From: Bifidobacterium breve
Lineage (GTDB): Bacteria; Actinomycetota; Actinomycetes; Nanopelagicales; Nanopelagicaceae
Reading direction: 5' to 3'
DNA: 64,000 bases
Assembly (NCBI GenBank): GCA_945883725.1
Contig: CAMCXZ010000003.1
Coordinates: 1 to 64,000 of the forward strand
This document shows positions 53,663 through 61,989 of this stretch, in pieces. The translations under genes and the position numbers were made by a program. The notes beneath the pieces were generated by a model, which did no database searches, was not told where the DNA came from, and saw only the letters and a program-made list of their open reading frames with translations. Position 1 is the first letter of the stretch, and each line of letters begins with the position of its first letter.

Positions 53663-54133
53663 GTGCGCACGATTCTAAAACTGCATCTCTCTATTGCCGC
53701 TGACTTACCAGAGCCAAACACTTCAGCCGAGATAAGCACTTTCAAGTCGACTGATGCCGACGAATGGTTAGCGCTAAATAACGAGATTTTTATCGTGCAT
53801 CCCGACCAAGGTGATTGGGTTATGCAGGACTTAACTAATCGCATTAACGAAAGCTGGTTTGATGCCGATGGCTTCTTTCTGGCTAGAGATAAGGGCAAAA
53901 TAATTGGTTTTTGTTGGACAAAAATCCATAACGACCGAGTAAATGAAGGCGCTATTGGGGAAATTTATGTAATTGGCGTGAACCCAGATTCACATAGCTC
54001 CGGACTTGGTAAAGCCTTATTGCTTACCGCTCTGCGTTTTTTTCAAAGTAAAGGAATTAAAGAATCAATGCTCTACGTTGACGCCGATAACCATGCCGCC
54101 CTAATTCTTTATAAGAAACTAGGCTTCAACTAA
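53663..54133 (+). CDS. GNAT acetyltransferase resembling the C-terminal half of mycothiol synthase MshD
   Basis: The 156-residue product contains the MshD C-terminal GNAT features: WLALNNEIFIVHPDQGDW, NESWFDADGFFLAR, IGEIYVIGVNPDSHSSGLGKALL (acetyl-CoA loop) and MLYVDADNHAALILYKKLGF. MshD normally has two GNAT domains in about 300 residues; the N-terminal one is missing here and the C-terminus is short. Next to a GlnR-like gene as in mycobacteria, it is likely the functional acetylation step of mycothiol synthesis in a reduced form. GTG start. Confidence 0.75.
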   Translation: MRTILKLHLSIAADLPEPNTSAEISTFKSTDADEWLALNNEIFIVHPDQGDWVMQDLTNRINESWFDADGFFLARDKGKIIGFCWTKIHNDRVNEGAIGEIYVIGVNPDSHSSGLGKALLLTALRFFQSKGIKESMLYVDADNHAALILYKKLGFN

Positions 54134-55471
54134 CTCAGCGCACATTTTACGAAATGCCGCAGTGTGCGCATCAACATCAGCGCTTGTCGTGTCTGGACAC
54201 ATCAAGGCCATATTATGAAACGGCGTGATTAAGAAGCCATCATTTAACATTCGCAAATGAAGATACTGCTCTAACTCAAAGTCACCAGCGTTATTCGCAT
54301 CGGCGCCAGTTACAGGTGCGACTTTGCCAAAGATATATTCACCGCGTGCACCCAAACGATTACAGCTCCATGGCAAATCAAATTCATTAATCGCAGCATC
54401 TACGCCATCTGACCAGCGAGTGCCTAAATCGATCATGCGATCAAAGTTCTCTTTCGTTAGCACATGAGTAAGTGTTGCGCGCATCGCAGCAAGTGAGAGG
54501 GCATTTCCAGCCAATGTTCCACCAATGCCACCCGTATCAATAATTTCTAGCTCAACCATTTTGTTAATTGAATCAGCGATCGCTTGAGTCATGCCGAAGG
54601 TTCCAGTCGGAATTCCACCACCAATTGCTTTACCGATAGTTAAAAAGTCTGGTTTTAATCCGAGGTCTGCCGTCATCCCACCAACACCAACTGAGATCGT
54701 GTGAGTTTCGTCGATAATCAAAATAGTGCCGTATTTCTTTGCTAGTTCTTGCACTGCTTCTAAGTAACCTGCTTGTGGCAGAACAATTCCGACATTTGTC
54801 ATTGCCGGTTCCATCAGAATCGCTGCCACATCACCATGTGCTAATGCTTTTTCCATGCCAGAAATATCGTTGAACTCAACAACGCGGGTTGTGTGATCTA
54901 GCGCCACCGGTGCGCCAATATTTCCTTCGCGAGCTACCGTATTTCCAGCTGCATCTAAAGTGGCAAAGGTTTCATCTACTGAACCGTGATAACAGCGATC
55001 AATAACCACAATCTTTGAGCGGCCAGTTAGTAGGCGGGAATAGCGAATTACATGGCGATTGGCATCTGTGGCAGAGACCGTAAATTGCCAAAGTGGAAGA
55101 CCAAATCGGTTAGCCAGCTCAGCAGAAACAAGGGCTGCATCAGCAGTTGGCAACATCGCTGTAATTCCCTTACCTGCTTGTTCGCGAATCGCGGCAACTG
55201 TGGCATCTGGTGAATGGCCAGTCATTGAACCGGTATCACCTAAACAAAAATCAATATATTTGTTGCCATCAACATCGGTAAAGCGCGCACCCTTTGCTTG
55301 ATCAATAAAAACTGGGTAAGCGCCAGGCCATTTAGCCATCCAAGACATCGGAACTCCGCCGGGCATTGAAAGTTTTGCTTTTTCAAAGAGCTCGCCACTT
55401 TTGGGATGCAACTTTAAAAAGCGTTCTTCTTCGCGCGCAGTTAACTTGGCCAAGTGATTACGGTTGATCAA
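54119..55471 (-). CDS. Class III aminotransferase (glutamate-1-semialdehyde aminotransferase-like)
   Basis: The 450-residue PLP enzyme has GDTGSMTGHSPDATV, VIDRCYHGSVDETF, LIIDETHTISVG and the PLP Lys in FLTIGKAIGGGIPTG. It resembles the HemL-like branch, but the context (no heme genes) and the N-terminal GGVPMSWMAKWPGAYP point to an amino acid or diamine aminotransferase. TTG start with an AAGGA site. It overlaps the convergent mshD-like gene by 15 bp. Confidence 0.88.
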   Translation of the reverse strand: MINRNHLAKLTAREEERFLKLHPKSGELFEKAKLSMPGGVPMSWMAKWPGAYPVFIDQAKGARFTDVDGNKYIDFCLGDTGSMTGHSPDATVAAIREQAGKGITAMLPTADAALVSAELANRFGLPLWQFTVSATDANRHVIRYSRLLTGRSKIVVIDRCYHGSVDETFATLDAAGNTVAREGNIGAPVALDHTTRVVEFNDISGMEKALAHGDVAAILMEPAMTNVGIVLPQAGYLEAVQELAKKYGTILIIDETHTISVGVGGMTADLGLKPDFLTIGKAIGGGIPTGTFGMTQAIADSINKMVELEIIDTGGIGGTLAGNALSLAAMRATLTHVLTKENFDRMIDLGTRWSDGVDAAINEFDLPWSCNRLGARGEYIFGKVAPVTGADANNAGDFELEQYLHLRMLNDGFLITPFHNMALMCPDTTSADVDAHTAAFRKMCAELVEA

Positions 55472-55492
55472 TTGATATTCCTTTTCCTTGAT

Positions 55493-56257
55493 TCATTCTT
55501 CGGTGAAAACAAATAGCGCTTCAATATAGTGCTCGCCAGTAATTCCTAGATTAGCCGCATCAGGTGGCGCAGTTTGTGGTTCGATGCAAACACCTTCCGT
55601 ATCTTCGCTATAAACCACCCACCAAGGTGCATCACATTCAATATCTATGCGAGCTACATCTTCCCAAATGATTGCAGGCGTCCCGATAATTCCGGTGAAA
55701 GCATCGTCCCAAGGTTCAGATGTTGGTCTAACTAATTCGCCAGTTGGTAGCCCATCTGAGCCACGTTGCAACATTTGATTTGCTGAAAAATCTATTACTG
55801 CGCTACCGCCTCGATCTAAGTCGCGAGCAAACCATGGATGTAAACCTAACCAAGCAGGTAGATCGCAATCACCTGGTTCGTATTCAAGTGACCAACGTAT
55901 CGCATCATCTAAGACTTCAATTGATTGTTCTATGGTTGCGCCACCATAAGGTGCTGGTAAATGTAATAGCGAACGCCCTGGGCCAATTTCTTGCCAAGAT
56001 GAGGTAAAACCAAAACCATGGAGTGCATTCGGTGGATCGAAGATTTGTGGCAGTTGGTGCTCTTGGCCATTAGCGCCAGTAATCAAGCCATCGCGTATGC
56101 GCCCAGCCCATGGACCCATGCCATACCAACCGTAATTTAAGGGCGTGCCACGGAAGGGCAGCGTGAACTGCATATCTCGCCAAATTAGCGAAGCAATACG
56201 TGCGCCTTGATCTAAATCAATATTTATTTGAAATTCAGCATCATCAATGAATTGCAT
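55493..56257 (-). CDS. Aldose 1-epimerase family protein
   Basis: The 254-residue beta-sandwich protein has the GalM-type pattern: GWYGMGPWAGRIRDG, ALHGFGFTSSW and LHPWFARDL with His residues of the catalytic site, and WWVVYSEDTEGVCIEPQT with the catalytic Glu region. It would interconvert sugar anomers. It starts two bases after the PfkB kinase stop, so both serve one sugar pathway. Confidence 0.88.
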   Translation of the reverse strand: MQFIDDAEFQINIDLDQGARIASLIWRDMQFTLPFRGTPLNYGWYGMGPWAGRIRDGLITGANGQEHQLPQIFDPPNALHGFGFTSSWQEIGPGRSLLHLPAPYGGATIEQSIEVLDDAIRWSLEYEPGDCDLPAWLGLHPWFARDLDRGGSAVIDFSANQMLQRGSDGLPTGELVRPTSEPWDDAFTGIIGTPAIIWEDVARIDIECDAPWWVVYSEDTEGVCIEPQTAPPDAANLGITGEHYIEALFVFTEE

Positions 56258-56259
56258 TG

Positions 56260-57177
56260 TTAGTTCCGCTCAAGTGCTTCAGTTAGTTCGAATGCGCGGG
56301 GTGGTTGTGCTCCGGCACGAGAACAAGTAATCGCCGCTGCAACTGCAGCGCGATATAGAACTTCACGCAATTTTGAACCAGCTAAGTTCAAAATGCCAAT
56401 CTGTATCAATGCTTCAACAATAATTGCGCCAACTGTATCGCCCGCGCCGACGGTATCGACAACGGCAACTTTTATGCCTGGAACTTCAACTACACCATCG
56501 GTAGTAACCCCAACTAAGCCATTTGCGCCGCGCGTGATTACAACTAACTGCACGCCTTTTTCAAGGCAGATTTTGGCAATACCTATTGGGTCCTCGTTTG
56601 GATAAAGCGCAGCGATGTCATCTTCGCTGAATTTCACAACGCTGCTGATCTTGATCCATTTTTCAACTTCATCGCGATACTTAATTAAATCTGGCATAAC
56701 ACTCGGACGAATATTTGGATCAAAGACAATTGGTGCGAATTCACTTACTTTTACTGCCCAGTCATAAAGCACCGAAGCGCCAGGTTCGATAATCGTAACT
56801 AGCGTTCCGATCTGTAAAACTTCTGGCTTATATTTTTCTGGATCAGGTAACCAAGAGTGATCAAAAGCAAAAGTCGAAGTGCTGTTAACTAGGAATTCAT
56901 AATTAGCAGAACCATCGCTACTTAATGAAACAGTTGCGGTACAAGTTGGTAAATCACTGGTTAGGGATAAATCTAAACCAACACCATCGCGGATTAATTC
57001 TGCTCGTGCTGATTTTCCATAAGCATCAGTTGAAATTCCATCAATGAATTGAACTTCGTGGCCCAACCGAGAAAGCGCTTTGGCAGTATTAGCTGGTCCA
57101 CCACCAACAACGGCAGTGCGCTCAGGGGTGCCTGGCAAAAGGTCGATTAAGACTTCACCACAAACCCAAATGCTCAC
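56260..57177 (-). CDS. PfkB-family sugar kinase (fructokinase-like)
   Basis: The 305-residue kinase has the N-terminal VVGGGPANTAKALSRLG and the C-terminal catalytic motif VVDTVGAGDTVGA with the active-site Asp. The pattern fits fructokinase or another ketose/hexose kinase. GTG start with an AGGGTGA site. The paired aldose epimerase supports a role in sugar use. Confidence 0.9.
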   Translation of the reverse strand: MSIWVCGEVLIDLLPGTPERTAVVGGGPANTAKALSRLGHEVQFIDGISTDAYGKSARAELIRDGVGLDLSLTSDLPTCTATVSLSSDGSANYEFLVNSTSTFAFDHSWLPDPEKYKPEVLQIGTLVTIIEPGASVLYDWAVKVSEFAPIVFDPNIRPSVMPDLIKYRDEVEKWIKISSVVKFSEDDIAALYPNEDPIGIAKICLEKGVQLVVITRGANGLVGVTTDGVVEVPGIKVAVVDTVGAGDTVGAIIVEALIQIGILNLAGSKLREVLYRAAVAAAITCSRAGAQPPRAFELTEALERN

Positions 57178-57245
57178 TGTTGTTCACCCTTGGTATCGAT
57201 CATGGGCTAATTATGCGGTCGCTGGCCCGATGCTCCAAGGTTTGA

Positions 57246-58727
57246 TTAATTCGCGCAGAAAAGTGCTGATTTAGGCGTTAACCCGGTTAATAAGTAGCGA
57301 TCTACTGCCGAATCCACGCAAGTTGAGCCACGACCATGACCTGTGTGGCCATCGCCATCAAGGGTAACTAGCACAGAACCAGAGAAGATTTTCGTTAATG
57401 CTAGCGCCCACTTATAAGGAGTTGCCGGGTCTCTAGTTGTTCCAATAATTAAAACTGGCTTTGTTCTCAACTTCTTAATTTCAATTTGTTCCACACTATC
57501 CAAGTTTGGCAAGTAGCGACAAGCTAAGCCGGCATATGCAAGATACGAACCAAATATTGGTGCTTTCTCTGCGAACTCAGCAACACCTTTTTTGAATGCG
57601 GAAATTGTTTCTATTTCTTTTTGATCAAGGCAATCAATTACTTGTAGCGCATCGTTTTCATTACTTAAGTAGCTCCCATCTTCTTGGCGACCAGAATACT
57701 GATCTGCCAAAGTTAGGAAGCTTTCGCCGCTGCCTAAAGTTGCTTCTTTAAACGCATCTCGTAAAGTAGGCCAGCCCGATTCGCTGTCATATAAAGCCGA
57801 TGCGATCCCAACTAGAACTAAACTTTCGGTTACTTCACGACCAGATTTACTCTTCAGTGGCGTGATAGCAGTCTTAGCGAGTAAACCAATTACTTGATTC
57901 CGGGCAGTTGGCAAATCTTTAGTTAAAGCACAATCACTTCGCTTTAAACAACTACTTATAAATGCATTTAGTGCGGATTCAAAACCAATAGCTTGACCGA
58001 GCGTGCCATCGCGATTAGAACTATTTGGATCAACTGCGCCATCTAATACAAATCGACCAACGTTTTCGGGAAACAACTCTGCATATAAAGTTCCTAGATA
58101 GGTACCATAAGATTTTCCTAAGAAATTTAACTTCTCATCACCAAGAACGGCACGTAATATTTCGAGATCACGTGCGCTATTTAGGGTGCTGTAATCAGCT
58201 AGGTGTTTAGTGTTCGCGGCACACTTTACGAAATAATCTCTCGCCTCACTAATTAATAACGCAAACTCGGTTTCGTCATCGGGCTTTGAATCAGAAGCAA
58301 AACTGGCATCGGTTTCCGAATCATTTAAGCATTTAATAGCAGCGCTATCGCCGACCCCACGTGGGTCAAAACCGACAATATCAAAACGCTCCAGAATTGC
58401 AGGGCTAACTATGTTCTCAGCGTTATAAGCGTAATTAACCCCTGATGCGCCTGGGCCACCTGGGTTTACGACCAAAGAGCCAATTCGACGATCCGGATCG
58501 AGGGCTTGAAAACGCAATAGCGCCAGTGAGAAAGCACCGACCGACAAGTCTGCATAGTTAATTGGAACCAATAAATTTGAGCATTGGTAATTTCCGTAGC
58601 AGCCTCGCCACTTAAGTTCTTGGGATTGATATTGGGCAAGTGAAGAAAGTGGATCGGGTTCTTTTGCCCCGCAACTTGTTAAAAGTAAAAGTGAAGCAAG
58701 TACTACTGCGATCTTTTTTTGAATCAT
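57246..58727 (-). CDS. Secreted TAP-type alpha/beta hydrolase lipoprotein
   Basis: The ATG at 58727 overlaps the holB stop (ATGA). The 493-residue product has a lipoprotein signal (MIQKKIAVVLASLLLLTSC, lipobox LTSC) and an actinobacterial tripeptidyl-aminopeptidase-like hydrolase domain: NPGGPGASG, FLGKSYGTYLG (nucleophile), GTTRDPATPY (Asp) and DGDGHTGHG (His). It likely cleaves peptides at the cell surface. The topA-tmk-holB-peptidase order is common in actinobacteria. Confidence 0.92.
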   Translation of the reverse strand: MIQKKIAVVLASLLLLTSCGAKEPDPLSSLAQYQSQELKWRGCYGNYQCSNLLVPINYADLSVGAFSLALLRFQALDPDRRIGSLVVNPGGPGASGVNYAYNAENIVSPAILERFDIVGFDPRGVGDSAAIKCLNDSETDASFASDSKPDDETEFALLISEARDYFVKCAANTKHLADYSTLNSARDLEILRAVLGDEKLNFLGKSYGTYLGTLYAELFPENVGRFVLDGAVDPNSSNRDGTLGQAIGFESALNAFISSCLKRSDCALTKDLPTARNQVIGLLAKTAITPLKSKSGREVTESLVLVGIASALYDSESGWPTLRDAFKEATLGSGESFLTLADQYSGRQEDGSYLSNENDALQVIDCLDQKEIETISAFKKGVAEFAEKAPIFGSYLAYAGLACRYLPNLDSVEQIEIKKLRTKPVLIIGTTRDPATPYKWALALTKIFSGSVLVTLDGDGHTGHGRGSTCVDSAVDRYLLTGLTPKSALFCAN

Positions 58728-59878
58728 GCTTGAGCTAATTGGCACATGAGTGCTTCTAGCGTTAACAAAGGAGCTGCGTTATGACTTAAATTGGTACGAG
58801 CGGACATGATCGCATCTATTTTTGAAACGGTTTTGGCTGGTGGAATTCGCTCAGCCATCTTTGAAATATCTGAAGCAAATTCTTGATTAATCAAAGCACC
58901 TTGAGTTCCAGATTGAACAAACATCACATCGCGATACAAAGTGGCAATGTCAACCAGAGCGCCATCAATTGAATCTCGAATCATTCGAGTAGTTCGTGAC
59001 TTTTGCTCTTTCTCAAGATCCTTAATTGCTTTTGAACCACCGGTAGCCATTCCACGCCCAGTTGCTCCTTTGCCCCATGCTTCAGCTAATTCAGTACTCT
59101 CCTTTTCATCACGAGCACTTGCTGCTACCTCTGCTTCTTCGGTCGCTAAATTTAAAAGAGTTTCGGCAGCTTTAAATGCAGAAGCTACATCGTTGATCTG
59201 CATCGGTAACTTAATAATTGTATTGCGACGATTACGAATCGTTTCATCACTAGCTAGATACCGAGCACGTCCAATATGTCCTTGCGAAGCACGCGCGGCA
59301 TAATCTGCCATCGCTGGTGAAACGCCTTCACGATTTACTAAAACATCTGCCACATCTTTAGCGCTAGGTGTTACTAATTGCAGATGGCGACATCTTGAAC
59401 GAATAGTTGGCAAAACATCGTGCAAAGTTGGCGCACACAACAACCAAACTGTGCGATTGCCAGGCTCTTCGATAGCTTTAAGAAGCGCATTAGCTGCTGA
59501 TTCAGTCAGGCGATCAGCATCTTCCATAACAACTACTCGCCATCCGCCCATTGCTGGCGCCCATGCCACACGAGTTAGCAGCTCGCGAATCTCTTCGATC
59601 TTGATTGATAATCCTTCTGTGCGAATAATTTCCACATCGGCATGCGTGCCAGCTTTAGCCGCTCGGCAATCAGAGCAGGTTCCACAACCATCATTGCTAC
59701 AAATCAGCGCACAAGCGAAAGCAACGGCAGCCGATGATCGCCCACTTCCGGGAGGGCCAGTAAATAACCAAGCATGCGTCATCTCTTGTGATTCTTCACC
59801 ACTGCGAGCAGCAGCCACAGCACCTTCGAGAATTTTTACCAAATGGGCTTGACCAACTAATTGATCGTAAACTGACAT
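58724..59878 (-). CDS. holB: DNA polymerase III delta' subunit (HolB)
   Basis: The 384-residue AAA+ protein has a P-loop-like region FTGPPGSGRSSAAVAFACAL, a four-Cys zinc module CSNDGCGTCSDCRAA, and an arginine/sensor region KAIEEPGNRTVWLLCAPTLHDVLPTIRSRC. It is part of the sliding-clamp loader. It starts two bases after the tmk fusion gene and overlaps the peptidase gene, so the cluster is one operon. Confidence 0.93.
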   Translation of the reverse strand: MSVYDQLVGQAHLVKILEGAVAAARSGEESQEMTHAWLFTGPPGSGRSSAAVAFACALICSNDGCGTCSDCRAAKAGTHADVEIIRTEGLSIKIEEIRELLTRVAWAPAMGGWRVVVMEDADRLTESAANALLKAIEEPGNRTVWLLCAPTLHDVLPTIRSRCRHLQLVTPSAKDVADVLVNREGVSPAMADYAARASQGHIGRARYLASDETIRNRRNTIIKLPMQINDVASAFKAAETLLNLATEEAEVAASARDEKESTELAEAWGKGATGRGMATGGSKAIKDLEKEQKSRTTRMIRDSIDGALVDIATLYRDVMFVQSGTQGALINQEFASDISKMAERIPPAKTVSKIDAIMSARTNLSHNAAPLLTLEALMCQLAQA

Positions 59879-59880
59879 CG

Positions 59881-61989
59881 CTACTTCTTCTTTACTGTTT
59901 TGCGCGCAGTATTTCGAGCTGTTGTGGCAGCGCGACGAATTGGTTTCATAATGCGATTTCCTTGCGCATCGCGGATGTTGCGATGTAATCCAGGAATTTC
60001 ACCAACTCGAGCAATGATTTCACTATGAATCTCTTCAATAGTTTTGCGCCCATCGACAACTAAATAGCGCTCTGGATCAAGAAGAGTTAGCTGTAAATAC
60101 TCTTGACGAATTCTTTCATGGAAATCAATTGGCTCGACTTCTAACCGATCTTTACTCTTTAATCGGCCAAGCCCGATTTCAGCTGGTTGATCAATTAAAA
60201 TAGTTAAAGTCGGAAAAAGAGACTCGGTTGCCCATCGAGAAATACGTGCTACTTCACCTGATACTAGGACGCGACCAGCACCTTGATAAGCGATTGAAGA
60301 GTCAAAGTAGCGATCAGTAATTACAACTTCACCACGATCTAGCGCAGGGCGAATCTTTGAGAACACATGGTGCGCACGATCTGCTGCGTATAAAAGAGCT
60401 TCGGCTCGTGGTGAGATTTCACCAGTTGAATGATCGAGCAATATACGGCGCAAATCTTTACCCATTTCGGTACCGCCAGGTTCGCGACTAAGAAGTACCT
60501 CTTCACCTTCTTCTTCCAGCCACTTCTTTAGCAATTTACTTTGAGTTGATTTACCACTGCCTTCGCCGCCTTCAAAGGCAATGAAGATGCCCTTTGTTTT
60601 AGCTCCAGTAATTGAACCAAGTTCACCTTTAATCGCATTTGCGATATCACTCCAAATGGAAACATTTGGGCGGTCTTTCATCTGATGGTACGAAACTGCG
60701 CCAATTAAGATTGCAAACAAACCAGCGATTAACAAAGTGATTGCCGCACCGTTGTAAGCAACTTCAGTATTGCGAACTTTAATTCGGTATTCACCGATAT
60801 ATGCCGCAATGATTGGTGAAATTGCTAGAACTGCAACCAGTGTTACGCGAATAATTGATTGCATAAACGCAAATGTGCGACCACGAACATCATCGTGAAC
60901 TTCAAGACCTAGCATCGTAAATCCGGTTACCCAGCAAACGCCTGAGAAGGCACCCAAAATAATCACGATGAATACAGCTAAAGTGAAGTTGGGAATTGCC
61001 GCAAGTAAAACTAAGAAAGATCCTGCGACAGTTAACGAGGCGCCAAATAGCCGGCGGCGAGAGAATTGAGCGAATATTTTAGGACCAAATGCGATTCCAA
61101 TAGCTAGGCCAGTAAATACTGATCCGAAGAGCACGCCGTAGCCAGCATCACCGCCACCTAAGTCACCTACAAAGGTGCGTGCTAAGCCAATAACAGCACC
61201 CGCTGCGATAAAAGCACCAATCATTCCAACAATAAGCCCACGAATTATTTTTGAGCTGCTGACAACTTTATAACCTTCGATCAAAGATTTACCGACACTT
61301 GAGTCTGCCTGTTTGCCAGTTTGGTTTCGTTTAGGAATCTCGTGCAGATGAAAAATTGTCCAAGCGCTGAAGGCAAAACTTAAGGCATTTATATATAGCG
61401 CAATATCAATCGAAGTGCCTTTAAAACTTGGGAAAGCTGAAGCAATTGCACTACTTAATAGCGCCAAGATCGCGAAGAGTCCAGCTGCAATGGGCGCAGT
61501 TCCGTAAGCGGCAAAGAGTGAAACTTGGTTTGCGCTCTCGAGCTTTTCCTTCGGAACCAAATTTGGAACGCTGGCATCTTTAGCTGGTGACCAAAATAGC
61601 GAAACACATTCCACCAAGATAGTTGCGGTGTATAGCCAGAAATAGTTATTAACAATTGGTATAGAAATATATAGAGCAAAGCGAATTACATCAGCCACGA
61701 CCATAAGCATTCGTCGATCAAGTCGGTCGGCAATAACTCCTGCTAATGGTCCTAGAAACACAGCTGGTAGTAAGCGTGCGATGAAGACTCCAGCAATAGC
61801 AAAGTTAGCTGTCGCATAATTTCCACCTGATAATTGTTGAGCAAGCGCAGTTGTCGCAAGTAGCCCCAGCCAATCTCCAAGTGATCCAAATGCCATCGCT
61901 TGCCATAATCTGCGGAAAGCGGGAATTGCTAAAACACTTCGAGTCTCATCTGGTGCCGGCGCCGCCGGTCTTGGAAGAGTGTTGCTCAC
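59881..61989 (-). CDS. tmk: MFS transporter-thymidylate kinase fusion
   Basis: Residues 1-460 form an MFS-type membrane domain of about 10-12 helices (for example GPLAGVIADRLDRRMLMVVADV), and residues 475-690 form a full thymidylate kinase (FIAFEGGEGSGKSTQSKLL, SREPGGTEMGKDLR, ITDRYFDSSIAYQGAGR). One continuous ORF of 702 codons covers both. Large Tmk proteins with a membrane domain are known in other actinobacteria. The kinase makes dTDP from dTMP; the transporter partner's substrate is unknown. It overlaps topA by four bases (ATGA). Confidence 0.93.
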   Translation of the reverse strand: MSNTLPRPAAPAPDETRSVLAIPAFRRLWQAMAFGSLGDWLGLLATTALAQQLSGGNYATANFAIAGVFIARLLPAVFLGPLAGVIADRLDRRMLMVVADVIRFALYISIPIVNNYFWLYTATILVECVSLFWSPAKDASVPNLVPKEKLESANQVSLFAAYGTAPIAAGLFAILALLSSAIASAFPSFKGTSIDIALYINALSFAFSAWTIFHLHEIPKRNQTGKQADSSVGKSLIEGYKVVSSSKIIRGLIVGMIGAFIAAGAVIGLARTFVGDLGGGDAGYGVLFGSVFTGLAIGIAFGPKIFAQFSRRRLFGASLTVAGSFLVLLAAIPNFTLAVFIVIILGAFSGVCWVTGFTMLGLEVHDDVRGRTFAFMQSIIRVTLVAVLAISPIIAAYIGEYRIKVRNTEVAYNGAAITLLIAGLFAILIGAVSYHQMKDRPNVSIWSDIANAIKGELGSITGAKTKGIFIAFEGGEGSGKSTQSKLLKKWLEEEGEEVLLSREPGGTEMGKDLRRILLDHSTGEISPRAEALLYAADRAHHVFSKIRPALDRGEVVITDRYFDSSIAYQGAGRVLVSGEVARISRWATESLFPTLTILIDQPAEIGLGRLKSKDRLEVEPIDFHERIRQEYLQLTLLDPERYLVVDGRKTIEEIHSEIIARVGEIPGLHRNIRDAQGNRIMKPIRRAATTARNTARKTVKKK

